A DNA stretch of 64,000 nucleotides from Bacillus sp. AFS073361 (GCF_002567005.1 NZ_NUZU01000032.1:1-64000); one strand, 5' to 3'. Numbered from the stretch's first letter, positions 1 to 8,902 are shown. Notes: generated by a model not told the origin, from the sequence alone. Numbers and translations are program-made.

Positions 1-92
1 GTCCGGGGAGCCTCCTCGTCGCTGCGCTCCTGCGGGGTCTCCCCTGCCCCGGCCTCCCGCAGGAGTCTTCGTGCCTTCCTCTCCATTCAACA
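1..92. repeat. GC-rich interspersed palindromic repeat, cut by the window edge
   Basis: This stretch is far richer in G+C than its AT-rich surroundings. It carries imperfect inverted segments such as GGGGTCTCCCC and CTCCTGCGG facing CCGCAGGAG. The composition and the core resemble the short palindromic, non-coding repeats scattered between genes in many Bacillaceae genomes. It has no credible ORF and is cut by the start of the window, so its full length is unknown. The family assignment is from memory and not from a search. Confidence 0.6.
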
Positions 93-186
93 GGGTGCCA
101 AAATTATTAATAAGTTTTAACATAACCCAAAAATAAAAAAGCAGCATGAAGTTTTTTTCCATGCTACTTTCATTGATATTGTTATT

Positions 187-450
187 TTAACGGCAATTAA
201 AAGCCCATTTCAAGTTGTATGGCTCTCCGGTCATTTCTACGTTTGAAATAGAGTTAACTTTTTCCATTGTTTTTTCTAGTCCAAATAGTTTTTGTTTGGA
301 TTCCATTATCTTATCCTGTTCTTCCTGATCTAAACTTTTGCGCAGGTCTGAGAAGGATGCTTCTAGCACCACTTCCAAGTCTTCTAATTGATCATATATT
401 TCCGTAAGCATTGAAATCAACTTTTCTTTATCGGACAATGGCTTATTCAT
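187..450 (-). CDS. Small acidic coiled-coil-like protein of unknown function
   Basis: An 87-residue protein rich in Glu, Lys and Leu, with heptad-like Leu/Ile spacing over most of its length and a divergent C-terminus that includes Trp and Cys. I do not recognise a family. The start at 450 is preceded by GGGAGGGG eight bases upstream, which favours this ATG over the TTG one codon before it. It lies upstream of sspM on the opposite strand, at the place where B. subtilis keeps small ypp genes; it does not look like the YppE or YppF sequences I remember. A cytosolic, helical protein is the most that can be inferred. Confidence 0.6.
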   Translation of the reverse strand: MNKPLSDKEKLISMLTEIYDQLEDLEVVLEASFSDLRKSLDQEEQDKIMESKQKLFGLEKTMEKVNSISNVEMTGEPYNLKWAFNCR

Positions 451-596
451 CAATCAAACCCCTCCCAGCATTTTCTATTTAGTATAATTCTCCTTCTCTT
501 TTTTGCTTCCTTCTGCCTTGACAAAACTAGTTTCTATTCGCCAAAGGTAGTGGTAAAATGGCATTTTTCCCTTAAGGTTTCGACACCACTTAACTT

Positions 597-626
597 GCAT
601 GAAAATTAAAAAAAGCGCACATTCTA
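597..626 (+). promoter_or_regulatory. Forespore sigma-G type promoter for sspM
   Basis: GCATG (597-601) is followed after exactly 18 bases by CATTCTA (620-626). This matches the sigma-G/sigma-F consensus GHATR-N18-CATNHTA at every defined position. It ends 18 bases before the start codon of the spore peptide at 645, so position and expected expression timing agree. Confidence 0.75.
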
Positions 627-644
627 TTATTGGAGGTGCAATTA

Positions 645-758
645 ATGCCAAAAAATAAAAATCAAAATAAAAAGCAACAAACAAGACCAGCTGGTGAAGT
701 TAAAAAGACAGGCTATGGTGATAAAAAGCTTGTTGGTGAAAACCGTCCGGCAGAATAA
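645..758 (+). CDS. sspM: Small acid-soluble spore protein M-like peptide
   Basis: A 37-residue, Lys/Asn/Gln-rich peptide whose C-terminus reads DKKLVGENRPAE, very like the DKKLGGPNRPST ending I recall for B. subtilis SspM. The start has TGGAGG nine bases upstream. A textbook forespore promoter precedes it and a strong hairpin terminator follows directly. It sits beside yppC and recU, consistent with the B. subtilis locus. SspM is a minor small acid-soluble protein made in the forespore; its exact role in the spore core is not known. The gene is easily missed because it is so short. Confidence 0.75.
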   Translation: MPKNKNQNKKQQTRPAGEVKKTGYGDKKLVGENRPAE

Positions 759-763
759 TACCC

Positions 764-795
764 AAAAAAGCAAGGGGGGTCTCCCTTGCTTTTTC
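764..795. terminator. Bidirectional terminator between sspM and yppC
   Basis: A ten-base-pair perfect stem, AAAGCAAGGG (767-776) with CCCTTGCTTT (783-792), has a 6-base loop and A/T tracts on both sides, so it can end both the plus-strand sspM message and the minus-strand yppC message. Confidence 0.85.
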
Positions 796-1772
796 TAATT
801 CCACTTTTTTAACTGCAAGGTCTTTTGGAGCGCTAGTATTAACTGAAGTTGATTGGATTTTGAAAAGTACCAATCTGTCAGATGAATGGGTTGACGATTG
901 TCTACCGGAAAATACATCCAACTAGGGGGGACCCTTCGACGCAAACTCCAATCTTCAAATTTATGTTGATTATGCTCTATAATTGGAAAGGTTGCTCGTA
1001 AAATCGGTGTTTTTTGACCAGATTTTATTTTAAAATATTGTTCATAATCATATCTTGAACCAGTATGAGGCGTTTTCTCTGCAAACTCAAAAAAGTAAGG
1101 AAATAGTCTCGGGTGAAAAAGAATATTGGCAAGTCGTTTACCTAGATTGATTCGTTTCGATAGTGATTTGAAACCATTGACGCTAGCGCCGTATACTTCT
1201 CCTCCGCATGTCGGAAACAAAACGCAGCTGAAATGCAGCCAATCCTGAAAAGAAAAAAGCTTTGATTTGAAAATCTTTTTTTTATAAACAGGATGGTCAA
1301 TTACAGGAGTTTGAATGACATTTTGCTCATTTATGATTAAACAAGTGGTTAGTCTATTCTTATCGTTTTCTTTCCAATATCGATACCATTCCTTTTGTAT
1401 AAACGCTGATACATGAAAATAAGGAAGTAAATGAAACATTTGTCGATTCATTTTCGTCGAATATTGATAGACCAACAACTGAGGATAGACATCATTAAAA
1501 ATAAGCCAATTTGCCCGTTCATAGGTAAGAAAAAGCTGTTTTCTCGTCATATCTGTAATTAATTGAGGAAAGATGGAGCCTTGCAGGTCACACATATTCC
1601 ATCCACCATTTCTTGAAACCATACTTGCTAAAAAAGCCCAAATGATATCAGGATTTTTTTTAAAATAAGATAAATAAGCTTCTGTCCTTGAGATATTATC
1701 GACATTTTTCTTCTTCGTTTCTGCTTGAATTTGACGAATGATTGTTTGTTCCTGTATTGTAAGATGATTCAT
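795..1772 (-). CDS. yppC: YppC family protein (DUF2515)
   Basis: A protein of about 325 residues, matching the family's usual length, placed divergently upstream of recU as in B. subtilis. It is rich in aromatic residues (many Phe, Trp and Tyr) with an internal RxNLGKRLANILFHPRLFPYF-like stretch. No catalytic motif or transmembrane segment is obvious and its function is unknown. I chose the second ATG (1772) because AAGGG lies nine bases before it; the ATG at 1778 would sit only three bases from that site. Transcription probably ends at the shared hairpin at 764-795. Confidence 0.8.
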   Translation of the reverse strand: MNHLTIQEQTIIRQIQAETKKKNVDNISRTEAYLSYFKKNPDIIWAFLASMVSRNGGWNMCDLQGSIFPQLITDMTRKQLFLTYERANWLIFNDVYPQLLVYQYSTKMNRQMFHLLPYFHVSAFIQKEWYRYWKENDKNRLTTCLIINEQNVIQTPVIDHPVYKKKIFKSKLFSFQDWLHFSCVLFPTCGGEVYGASVNGFKSLSKRINLGKRLANILFHPRLFPYFFEFAEKTPHTGSRYDYEQYFKIKSGQKTPILRATFPIIEHNQHKFEDWSLRRRVPPSWMYFPVDNRQPIHLTDWYFSKSNQLQLILALQKTLQLKKWN

Positions 1773-1930
1773 ATTCATCTTCCCTTGTGTTTTTTAATAG
1801 ATTATTAGTACATTTTAGCGTTTAGTTCCTTTATGAAAAATGCATCATGTATAATTTTGGCATTATCATTACAATTGTTATTAGCCTTTGTATGCAAAAG
1901 TATTTTATACACCCCAATCTCGCTAAGATT

Positions 1931-1939
1931 TGGTATGAT
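1931..1939 (+). promoter_or_regulatory. Extended -10 promoter for recU-ponA
   Basis: TGGTATGAT is an extended -10 element (TGn plus TATGAT, 1934-1939) placed 26 bases before the recU start codon. No good -35 lies 17 bases upstream, which is tolerated for extended -10 promoters. Assignment is by eye only. Confidence 0.45.
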
Positions 1940-1965
1940 AAGGAATAGCTTGAGAGGTGTAAAAG

Positions 1966-2580
1966 ATGAATTTTAACTATCCAAACGGAAAAAGGTACAT
2001 ACCTAAAGCCCTTGACGCTGACACAGAAAATACCAGTAAAAAAAGGAAAAATGATTCTTATAGTAACAGAGGTATGACGCTGGAGGAAGATTTAAATGAA
2101 ACAAATGAATATTACCGGGAGAGAAAGATAGCCGTTATTCATAAGAAACCAACACCTGTTCAAATAGTCCAAGTTGATTATCCAAATCGGAGTGCAGCTG
2201 TGATTAAGGAAGCTTATTTTAAGTTAGCATCTACGACGGACTATAATGGGGTTTATAAAGGAAGGTATATTGACTTCGAAGCAAAGGAAACACAAAATCC
2301 TACCTCATTTCCATTAAAGAATTTTCATCAACACCAGATACAGCATATGGAAGAAGTGCTTTATCAAGGTGGTATATGTTTTGTTATCCTCCGTTTTACA
2401 AAGTTTGAGCAAGTTTTCTTACTTGAATCAAAGCACTTGTTAACTTTTTGGGAGCGAATGACAAATGGCGGAAGAAAATCAATCACGAAAGAAGAAGTGG
2501 AACAAAAGGGGTACCTGATTCCACTTGGTTTTCAACCCCGAATTGACTATATTAAAATAATAGATAAGCTCTACAATTGA
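1966..2580 (+). CDS. recU: Holliday junction resolvase RecU
   Basis: A 204-residue, dimeric, Mg-dependent endonuclease that cleaves four-way junctions during recombinational repair and chromosome segregation and modulates RecA. The family nuclease core is visible: the [14 protein letters not shown] segment, then the [11 protein letters not shown] acidic/Lys motif around residues 98-108, and the HQHQIQHM stretch. The basic N-terminal tail corresponds to the flexible junction-binding arm. AGAGGTG lies six bases before the ATG. It is followed by ponA, 29 bases on, the conserved recU-ponA operon. Confidence 0.95.
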   Translation: MNFNYPNGKRYIPKALDADTENTSKKRKNDSYSNRGMTLEEDLNETNEYYRERKIAVIHKKPTPVQIVQVDYPNRSAAVIKEAYFKLASTTDYNGVYKGRYIDFEAKETQNPTSFPLKNFHQHQIQHMEEVLYQGGICFVILRFTKFEQVFLLESKHLLTFWERMTNGGRKSITKEEVEQKGYLIPLGFQPRIDYIKIIDKLYN

Positions 2581-2609
2581 GATTAGGCTCGAAAGGAAGG
2601 AATATTACA

Positions 2610-5270
2610 ATGTCTGAACAATACCAATCAAGAGAGGAGCGCAGAAAGAAACTCCAAACTAAAGGTAAACCAAAAGCCAAGAAAAAATCTGGGGGGCTTG
2701 TAAAGAAAATTTTTCTAACAATAGTAGCCCTTGGTATTATTGGTATACTGGCTGGTGTGGGTACTTTCGCGTACTTAGTTAAGGATGCTCCCGTACTTGA
2801 CCCGAAATTATTAAAAGATCCAATCCCTTCGAAGATTTTAGATAAAGATGACAAACTTGTAACAGAAGTGGGTGCTGTTAATCGGGAATATGTAAACTAT
2901 AAAGATATTCCTCAGGTAGTCGAAAATGCGATCTTAGCAACAGAAGATTATCGTTTTTACAAGCACCATGGAATTGACCCGATTCGATTAGGAGGAGCTG
3001 TCCTCGCAAATATCAAACATGGCTTTGGTTCTGAGGGTGCCAGCACCATTACACAACAAGTAGTTAAAAACTCATTTTTAACCCCAGAAAAAACTTTAAA
3101 GCGAAAAGTTGAAGAAGCCTGGCTATCCTATCAATTGGAACAGCAATATACAAAGCACCAAATTTTCGAAATGTATGTAAATAAAGTGTATGTTTCTGAA
3201 AATAGTCATGGGATTGCTACGGCTGCAAAGATTTTCTATGGAAAAGAATTAAAGGATTTAACACTTTCAGAAGCGGCCCAAATTGCTGGGATGCCGCAAA
3301 GTCCAAATAATTATAATCCTTTCGACCATCCTGATTTAGCTGAAAAAAGACGCAACATCGTCTTAACATTAATGCACCAGCATGGATTTATTTCGAAACA
3401 AGCCATGGAAGATGCGAAAAAAGTATCAGTTAAAGATACCGTATTAAATGAAAAAGAGCGAGAGGTTAAAGAGAAACCTTTTGATTCATTTGTCGATGCA
3501 GTAATTGATGAAGTGAAAGAAACATCTGATTTTGATATTTTTACTGATGGCTTAACCATTCATACAACACTTGATCCGAATGCACAATCTTATGTTGAAG
3601 ATATCCTTAACAAAGATGATGTGATCGACTATCCGGATGATGAGTTCCAAGCTGGAGTAGCACTTCTGGATACGAAAACGAGTGAAATCCGTGCCATTGG
3701 GGGCGGTAGAAATCAAAAAGTCAAACGGGGATTTAACTATGCAATTGATACCCAGCGTCAACCTGGATCAACTATCAAACCCATTCTTGATTATGCTCCT
3801 GCAATTGAGTATTTAAACTGGGGAACATATCAAATGATAGAAGATAAGCCTATTACTTATTCTTCTGGGAAAAAGTTTGGGAACTGGGACCAAAGCTATA
3901 AGGGAGCTATGACTATCAGAACAGCATTGCAATTATCACGAAATTCACCTGCTGTTCAAGCATTGCAACAAGTTGGCCTTGATAAAGCAAAAGACTTTGC
4001 AGTGGATTTAGGTATCCCTTTAAAGGAAATTTTTGAATCTTATGCGATTGGTGGTTTTAAAACGGGTGTATCACCGCTGCAAATGGCAGGTGCCTACAGT
4101 GCATTTGGTAATAAAGGCATTTATACAAAACCTCATGCAATTAGGAAAATCAAACTCCGAGATGGTACTGTGATAAGCACTGCTCCAGAACCGAAAGTGG
4201 TAATGAAAGACTCTACTGCTTTTATGATAACAAGTATGATGGAAAGTGTCCTCGATTATCCTGGTACAGGCACAAGAGCGGATGTTCCTGGACTTGATAT
4301 AGCCGGTAAGACAGGTACAACTAACTATACAGATGAAGAAATTCAAAAATGGAATATTCCAAGCAGCAGATCCGTTCCTGATGCATGGTTCACGGGTTAT
4401 ACGACCAATTACACTGCATCTATTTGGACTGGTTATAAAGACCGGAGTACCCCTATTAATGCGGTTGGAAATAATCAACGTTTAGCCCAATTAATTTTTA
4501 AAAACGTCATGGAACATGTATCTAGGGATACCGATACACCTGACTTTAAAATGCCTAGCAGCGTTCAAAGAGTAAGGATTGAGAGAGGCTCAATGCCTCC
4601 AGTTTTAGCAAGTCAATACACACCATCAAGTCAAATTATTACAGAGTATGCTGTGAAGGGTCACTCACCTAATCGAGTTTCCACAAAGTATGACAAACTA
4701 GCTGCTCCAAAAAATCTAAAAGCAAACTATGATCAGACAAGTAATACGATAGGATTATCTTGGAAGTACTCTAATAAATCCAATGTTACTTTCTCTATTA
4801 CAGTGTCTAGTGGTACAGAACAGAAAAAATATACTCAATCAGAGACTTCATTAACTATTCCAGCAGTACCGGGGGCAAAGTATTCCTTCACCATTATTGC
4901 GATTAGTGGAGATAGACAAAGCGATCCCGTAACGGCAACCATTGAAATTCCAGCCCAAGAAACTAACCCTGACACGGGTAATGAGCCAGCCACCCCGCCA
5001 GGTAACGGCAATGGTAGTGGTGATGGTAATGGCAATGGCAATGGTAATGGTAATGGTAATGGTAATGGCAATGGTAACGGCAATGGTAACGGAACTGGCA
5101 ACGGGAACGGGACTGGCAACGGGACTGGGACTGGCAACGGGAACGGGACTGGAACAGGTGATGGCACTGGTGACAACGGCGGGGAACAAGGAAATGGAGA
5201 AGGAACCCCACCAGATATCCCAGTTGACAGTGGGACAGGAGAGCAGCCAGCTGTAGGGACTCCTGGCTAA
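2610..5270 (+). CDS. ponA: Bifunctional class A penicillin-binding protein 1
   Basis: An 886-residue membrane-anchored enzyme that polymerises glycan strands and cross-links peptides. Domain order: a basic cytoplasmic N-terminus, one membrane helix (about 29-57), a GT51 transglycosylase with the catalytic Glu in TED (E112) and GASTITQQ (143-150), a transpeptidase with STIK (S387), SRN (443-445) and KTGT (567-570), a fibronectin-III-like domain (about 698-780), and a long Asn/Gly/Thr tail. The reading frame is open back to a TTG at 2577, but the ATG at 2610 has a good GAAAGGAAGG site and the family N-terminus. It is translated from the recU operon and ends at a strong terminator. Confidence 0.96.
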   Translation: MSEQYQSREERRKKLQTKGKPKAKKKSGGLVKKIFLTIVALGIIGILAGVGTFAYLVKDAPVLDPKLLKDPIPSKILDKDDKLVTEVGAVNREYVNYKDIPQVVENAILATEDYRFYKHHGIDPIRLGGAVLANIKHGFGSEGASTITQQVVKNSFLTPEKTLKRKVEEAWLSYQLEQQYTKHQIFEMYVNKVYVSENSHGIATAAKIFYGKELKDLTLSEAAQIAGMPQSPNNYNPFDHPDLAEKRRNIVLTLMHQHGFISKQAMEDAKKVSVKDTVLNEKEREVKEKPFDSFVDAVIDEVKETSDFDIFTDGLTIHTTLDPNAQSYVEDILNKDDVIDYPDDEFQAGVALLDTKTSEIRAIGGGRNQKVKRGFNYAIDTQRQPGSTIKPILDYAPAIEYLNWGTYQMIEDKPITYSSGKKFGNWDQSYKGAMTIRTALQLSRNSPAVQALQQVGLDKAKDFAVDLGIPLKEIFESYAIGGFKTGVSPLQMAGAYSAFGNKGIYTKPHAIRKIKLRDGTVISTAPEPKVVMKDSTAFMITSMMESVLDYPGTGTRADVPGLDIAGKTGTTNYTDEEIQKWNIPSSRSVPDAWFTGYTTNYTASIWTGYKDRSTPINAVGNNQRLAQLIFKNVMEHVSRDTDTPDFKMPSSVQRVRIERGSMPPVLASQYTPSSQIITEYAVKGHSPNRVSTKYDKLAAPKNLKANYDQTSNTIGLSWKYSNKSNVTFSITVSSGTEQKKYTQSETSLTIPAVPGAKYSFTIIAISGDRQSDPVTATIEIPAQETNPDTGNEPATPPGNGNGSGDGNGNGNGNGNGNGNGNGNGNGNGTGNGNGTGNGTGTGNGNGTGTGDGTGDNGGEQGNGEGTPPDIPVDSGTGEQPAVGTPG
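4998..5170 (+). repeat. In-frame GGTAAT/GGCAAC microsatellite in ponA
   Basis: About 29 near-identical 6-base units (GGNAAY or GGNACN) encode an (Asn-Gly)n then (Gly-Thr/Asn)n tail at roughly residues 797-855 of PonA. The period of six keeps the frame whatever the copy number, so length variation between strains is expected. Long shadow ORFs on both strands come from this repeat. Confidence 0.9.
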
Positions 5271-5292
5271 AACCTAGCAATCAGAAAACATT

Positions 5293-5329
5293 AAAAAGCG
5301 TCTAACCATTTGGTTTAGACGCTTTTTTT
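5293..5329. terminator. Convergent terminator of ponA and ypoC
   Basis: AAAAAGCGTCTAA pairs with TTTAGACGCTTTTTTT around an 8-base loop. The hairpin has a U tract for the plus strand and an A tract that serves the minus strand. It overlaps the last codons of ypoC (stop at 5302). Confidence 0.9.
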
Positions 5330-5664
5330 AATATGTTTCTCTTTACAAACAATTTTTCCTGTTCCATCATCAACTCTGATAGTTGTCGATAAGAATGATA
5401 TAATGCTGGCCTTGAGGTAATAAAGGCCAATCGTTCCTCAACATTAACCGGCTTAAACTCTAACTGTTTAAAATTAAGCGATTCATTCAAAGCAACTGGC
5501 AAATCATTGGACCAAGCCAGAAATTGAATAAACAATTGAATCCCCTTATCCATCAACAATTTTGTATTTTTATACTCACGTTCCCGAAATAGTACTTCCA
5601 ATTGCATTTTACTATTTTTCCATTCTGTCAGAAGGTTGGAAATCTCCACTTCCTTTTTATGCAT
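5302..5664 (-). CDS. ypoC: YpoC family protein
   Basis: A 120-residue, probably helical cytosolic protein of unknown function. It is identified mainly by position, next to nth and converging on ponA exactly as ypoC does in B. subtilis, and by length. Its start overlaps the end of nth by eight bases, so the two are probably translated from one message. No catalytic motif is seen. Confidence 0.75.
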   Translation of the reverse strand: MHKKEVEISNLLTEWKNSKMQLEVLFREREYKNTKLLMDKGIQLFIQFLAWSNDLPVALNESLNFKQLEFKPVNVEERLAFITSRPALYHSYRQLSELMMEQEKLFVKRNILKKASKPNG

Positions 5665-6319
5665 TGCTTGCGACCTGCCCTTTCATCCTCTTTTTTCCTT
5701 CCCTGCAGAGCTCTAATAAAGGGCAGTTTGGACATTGTGGATTCTGTGCCTTACAGTGATAACGCCCAAAAAAAATCAGGCGGTGGTGTGTGAGTGACCA
5801 CTCTTCTTTTGGAATCTTCCTCATTAATGTTTTTTCCACTTCAAGGACAGAATCTTTCCACCTGCAGATACCTAATCGTTTACTAACTCTTTCCACATGT
5901 GTGTCTACTGCAATTGCGGGTATATTATAAGCAACCGACACCACAACATTCGCTGTTTTCCTGCCAACACCAGGCAGTTTTGTTAACTCATCACGGTCTG
6001 TTGGGATTTCACCGTTATATTCTTCTAATACAATTCGACAAAGGTTTTGGATGTTTTTAGCTTTATTTCGGTAAAGGCCAATCGAACGAATATCGTTTTG
6101 TAATTCTTCAAGTGGAACAGCTAGGTAATCCTCGGGTGTTTTATATTTTTCAAATAATGATTTGGTTACTTTATTTACGAGGACATCGGTACATTGCGCT
6201 GATAGAGCTACAGCAATGACCAGTTCGAATGGATTCGAATGGTTAAGCTCACAGTGGGCATCGGGAAACATTGCGCCTATTTGATCAAGGCAATAACGGA
6301 TTTGGCTGTTATTTAGCAT
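5657..6319 (-). CDS. nth: Endonuclease III (DNA glycosylase/AP lyase)
   Basis: A 220-residue base-excision repair enzyme that removes oxidised pyrimidines and nicks the abasic site. Helix-hairpin-helix LPGVGRKTANVV contains the catalytic Lys (K121), the catalytic Asp is in VDTHV (D139), and a 4Fe-4S ligand set C-x6-C-x2-C-x5-C is at 189-205. I chose the ATG at 6319, with AGGTG six bases upstream; the GTG three codons earlier overlaps that site. It is followed by ypoC and preceded by the dnaD terminator, so it may have its own promoter as well as read-through from dnaD. Confidence 0.95.
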   Translation of the reverse strand: MLNNSQIRYCLDQIGAMFPDAHCELNHSNPFELVIAVALSAQCTDVLVNKVTKSLFEKYKTPEDYLAVPLEELQNDIRSIGLYRNKAKNIQNLCRIVLEEYNGEIPTDRDELTKLPGVGRKTANVVVSVAYNIPAIAVDTHVERVSKRLGICRWKDSVLEVEKTLMRKIPKEEWSLTHHRLIFFGRYHCKAQNPQCPNCPLLELCREGKKRMKGQVASNA

Positions 6320-6343
6320 ATCTTTCACCTATTTCTATTTAAA

Positions 6344-6372
6344 TGAAATAAAACGAGAGATATGTCTCTCGC
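6344..6372 (-). terminator. Terminator downstream of dnaD
   Basis: On the minus strand CGAGAGA-CATA-TCTCTCG is followed by TTTTATTT. It lies between the dnaD stop and the nth start, so part of the dnaD transcription should end before nth. Confidence 0.7.
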
Positions 6373-6381
6373 TCTTCGAAT

Positions 6382-7080
6382 TTATTGTTCTAACCAGTTG
6401 TAGAAAGGGACAGTTGGTTGGTGTGGTTCGTCTTTGATACTTCCCTTTTGTGTTTGTTTTTGACGAAATTTAAGACCATGGTTTTTAGCCTGCTCGATTG
6501 TTTTTATTCCACTCTTTTTCCACTCAAAGAGAATTCTATCAATATAGCGGAAATTTAATTTCCCTGACATTACTGCTTCACGTAATGCCGCTTTTATGAT
6601 CATTGGGTCATGATGATCATCATCCATCCACATTGCAAGTGATTCACATTCAAACGGAGAAAGCGGACGTCCGAATTCCTTTTCAAAACATGTATAAAGA
6701 TCTGTTTCATCAGCTTTCTTGTCCGATTCTTTATTCATTTTATTATTTATTAAGAACTGTTCTATCAGTCTTTCCCATAAAGGCTCAATGGAATACTTCT
6801 CATATCGAATACCATCATGATTATGTCCATCGGTGATTTGAATAAAGCCTCTTTGAATCAGTCTCCTGAGCATTTCATTACATTCAGAAATAGTTATCGT
6901 CATTCTTGCTGAAAGCTCATCCGGAGTAGGGAATTCATGACCTTTTTCTAAATAGGTGAGAATATTTAATAAAAGAACAAGTTCATATTCATTTAAATTT
7001 AAATTGCGATATTCAGAAAATAATAATGTAGGAACAGTAATGTTTCCTTCTTGAATCCATGCTAATAAGTTTGTTTTCAT
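6382..7080 (-). CDS. dnaD: Replication initiation/primosome protein DnaD
   Basis: A 232-residue DNA-remodelling protein that recruits the replicative helicase system to oriC and to restart sites, with DnaB and DnaI. It shows an N-terminal winged-helix oligomerisation domain (about 1-100) and a C-terminal DnaD/DnaB-like domain with the YxxxIxxxW-type segment FRYIDRILFEWKKSGI (about 180-195), followed by a charged tail. The ATG at 7080 has AGGAGGTG at ideal spacing; the open frame 22 codons upstream lacks homologous sequence. In B. subtilis asnS separates aspB and dnaD, but here it is absent. Confidence 0.93.
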   Translation of the reverse strand: MKTNLLAWIQEGNITVPTLLFSEYRNLNLNEYELVLLLNILTYLEKGHEFPTPDELSARMTITISECNEMLRRLIQRGFIQITDGHNHDGIRYEKYSIEPLWERLIEQFLINNKMNKESDKKADETDLYTCFEKEFGRPLSPFECESLAMWMDDDHHDPMIIKAALREAVMSGKLNFRYIDRILFEWKKSGIKTIEQAKNHGLKFRQKQTQKGSIKDEPHQPTVPFYNWLEQ

Positions 7081-7163
7081 ATTCAGGACACCTCCTGTTA
7101 AGTATATCATGAACATTCTATCCGAGTAAGAGTATACGGCATCCATCTTTGGTAACTAAAAGC

Positions 7164-7193
7164 AAAAAGCCTGCAGCGATTCGCAGACTTTTT
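7164..7193 (-). terminator. Terminator downstream of aspB
   Basis: The minus strand reads AGTCTGC, a 8-base loop, GCAGGCT and then TTTTTGC, a seven-pair stem with one G-U pair. It separates the aspB message from dnaD. Confidence 0.8.
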
Positions 7194-7200
7194 ACAGTAA

Positions 7201-8403
7201 TTAATGATTGACCATACTTGACTTTGAAACCACAAATTGGTGGATTCTCTCCACTGCCTTTTCTAACAATGTTAAAGATGTTGCGTAGGAAAGACGAATA
7301 TTATCAGGCGTTCCAAATCCTGACCCAGGAATTACTGCAACTTTAGCGTCCACGAGTAGTGCCTCTACAAAAGCATCCACATTCTGGTACCCAGTTATCT
7401 CTGCTGCTTTCTTTACATTTGGATAAAGATAAAAAGCTCCTTGTGGTTTTACACATGTCACACCTGGAATTGCAACAAGCTTAGTAAAAATAATTTCTAA
7501 TCTTTCTTCAAATGCCTTCCTCATTTCTTCTACTGGCTGTTGTGAACCAGTGTAAGCTGCAATGGCTGCATATTGGGCAGTTGTTGTTGGATTAGATGTA
7601 CTATGGCTAGCAAGGTTTGTCATCGCTTCAATAATGTTTTTATTACCAGCTGCATACCCTATTCTCCAACCTGTCATCGAATGTGACTTGGAAACGCCAT
7701 TAATAACAATCGTTTGCTCTTTTAATTCAGGAGAAAGTTGAGCAATTGAAATATGTTTATTTTCTCCATAAACTAGCTTTTCGTATATTTCATCTGAAAC
7801 AATGAGAATGTTCTCCTCAAGGCAAACTTTGCCTATTTCCAAAAGTTCTTCAGCAGTATATAGAACTCCTGTAGGGTTGCTAGGCGAATTAATAATAACT
7901 GCTTTTGTCTTCTTCGTAATGGCCTTTTTTAATTGTTCTGGTGTGATTTTAAATTGATTTTTCTCAAATCCCTCAATATAAACTGGTACGCCTCCAGCTA
8001 ATTTTACTTGTTCTGGGTAACTGACCCAATATGGTGTTGGGATGATGACCTCATCACCATCATTTAAGACCACTTGAAACAAGGTATAAAGAACGTGTTT
8101 TGCGCCATTTCCAACAATGATTTCATTAGGATTAAATGTTAACCCCTGGTCTTCAACAAATTTATTGATAATTGCCTTCTTTAAAGCAGGCAAGCCAGCT
8201 GAAGGGGTGTACTTCGTATGCCCCTCATTCATTGATTGAAATGCAGCATCTAAAATATGTTGTGGGGTATTAAAGTCAGGCTCACCAGCACCTAGACCGA
8301 TAACATCCTCCCCTTGTTCCTTTAGTTCTTTTGCTTTTGCTGTAATCGCTAATGTTGTTGAAGGTGTAAGTGCTTTTACACGATTAGCTAATTCCACTAC
8401 CAT
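7201..8403 (-). CDS. aspB: Aspartate aminotransferase, class I PLP-dependent
   Basis: A 400-residue transaminase interconverting aspartate/2-oxoglutarate and oxaloacetate/glutamate. Fold-type-I landmarks are present: GAGEPDFNTP near residue 38, NSPSNPTG (172-179), SDEIYEKL, and the PLP-binding Lys in SKSHSMTGWRIG (K239). GGAGG seven bases before the ATG at 8403 fixes the start; the longer frame adds seven residues that homologues lack. It follows ypmB by 25 bases, so ypmA-ypmB-aspB look like one operon. Aspartate made here also feeds panD, dapB and the lysine and pantothenate pathways encoded nearby. Confidence 0.94.
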   Translation of the reverse strand: MVVELANRVKALTPSTTLAITAKAKELKEQGEDVIGLGAGEPDFNTPQHILDAAFQSMNEGHTKYTPSAGLPALKKAIINKFVEDQGLTFNPNEIIVGNGAKHVLYTLFQVVLNDGDEVIIPTPYWVSYPEQVKLAGGVPVYIEGFEKNQFKITPEQLKKAITKKTKAVIINSPSNPTGVLYTAEELLEIGKVCLEENILIVSDEIYEKLVYGENKHISIAQLSPELKEQTIVINGVSKSHSMTGWRIGYAAGNKNIIEAMTNLASHSTSNPTTTAQYAAIAAYTGSQQPVEEMRKAFEERLEIIFTKLVAIPGVTCVKPQGAFYLYPNVKKAAEITGYQNVDAFVEALLVDAKVAVIPGSGFGTPDNIRLSYATSLTLLEKAVERIHQFVVSKSSMVNH

Positions 8404-8428
8404 TTCAATTCCTCCGCTCTCCATCTAT

Positions 8429-8902
8429 TTATAGGTTTTCAATTTTTTTTAGCCATTCACCTGTATCAAAGTGAACATAGTAATAATTTATTAAATTATT
8501 ATTAGAACGGTAATAAATTTCCCACAGTGGGATATTCTTTTCCATACCGAGACGAACAGAGATAATCTTCTTCGGGCTTTTCTCTTGTTGAAGTTTTTGA
8601 ATTGCTTCTTCCTTTGTTAAGCCATTCTTAGCTTTTCTTACGATAATTTCCTTACTTTTCTCAGGCATCCATACGATAATTTTGTCACCATTTTTACTTT
8701 TCCCCTCAATGACATTAATCGTTTCAATACCATTATAAATATGAAAATCTTCTACTTCCTTTAGTGAAATTTTCTCTTGAGCACGTGAGACAGCTTTTGT
8801 CTCTGCTGTTTTCACGGGATCCAATGCTGATAAATAAACTTTTATCAATAACCCACAAAAGGCTAATACTATTATTGATAGAACAATAATCCACTTTTTC
8901 AT
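8429..8902 (-). CDS. ypmB: YpmB-like secreted/membrane-anchored protein (DUF5590)
   Basis: A 157-residue protein with one N-terminal hydrophobic helix (about 4-24) and an extracellular part made of two PepSY-like halves, including KEEAIQKLQ and the terminal YYVHFDTGEWLKKIENL. The function is not known. Gene order ypmA-ypmB-aspB is as in B. subtilis, which supports the name. The single membrane segment without a lipobox suggests a type II anchored protein with the domain outside the membrane. Confidence 0.85.
   Translation of the reverse strand: MKKWIIVLSIIVLAFCGLLIKVYLSALDPVKTAETKAVSRAQEKISLKEVEDFHIYNGIETINVIEGKSKNGDKIIVWMPEKSKEIIVRKAKNGLTKEEAIQKLQQEKSPKKIISVRLGMEKNIPLWEIYYRSNNNLINYYYVHFDTGEWLKKIENL

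Noticed and set aside
475..684. 69-codon minus-strand ORF opposite sspM
   Set aside because: It overlaps the sspM gene and its promoter on the other strand, lacks a ribosome site and looks like translated intergenic sequence.
2577..2609. Upstream TTG start for ponA overlapping recU
   Set aside because: The 11 added residues are not family-like, and the ATG at 2610 has a much better ribosome-binding site.
4998..5170. CRISPR array
   Set aside because: The units are six bases long without spacers and stay in frame with PonA, so this is a coding microsatellite.
4835..5280. Long ORFs on both strands over the ponA tail
   Set aside because: They are by-products of the period-six DNA repeat, giving simple Pro/Leu, Thr/Ile or Met/Val repeats.
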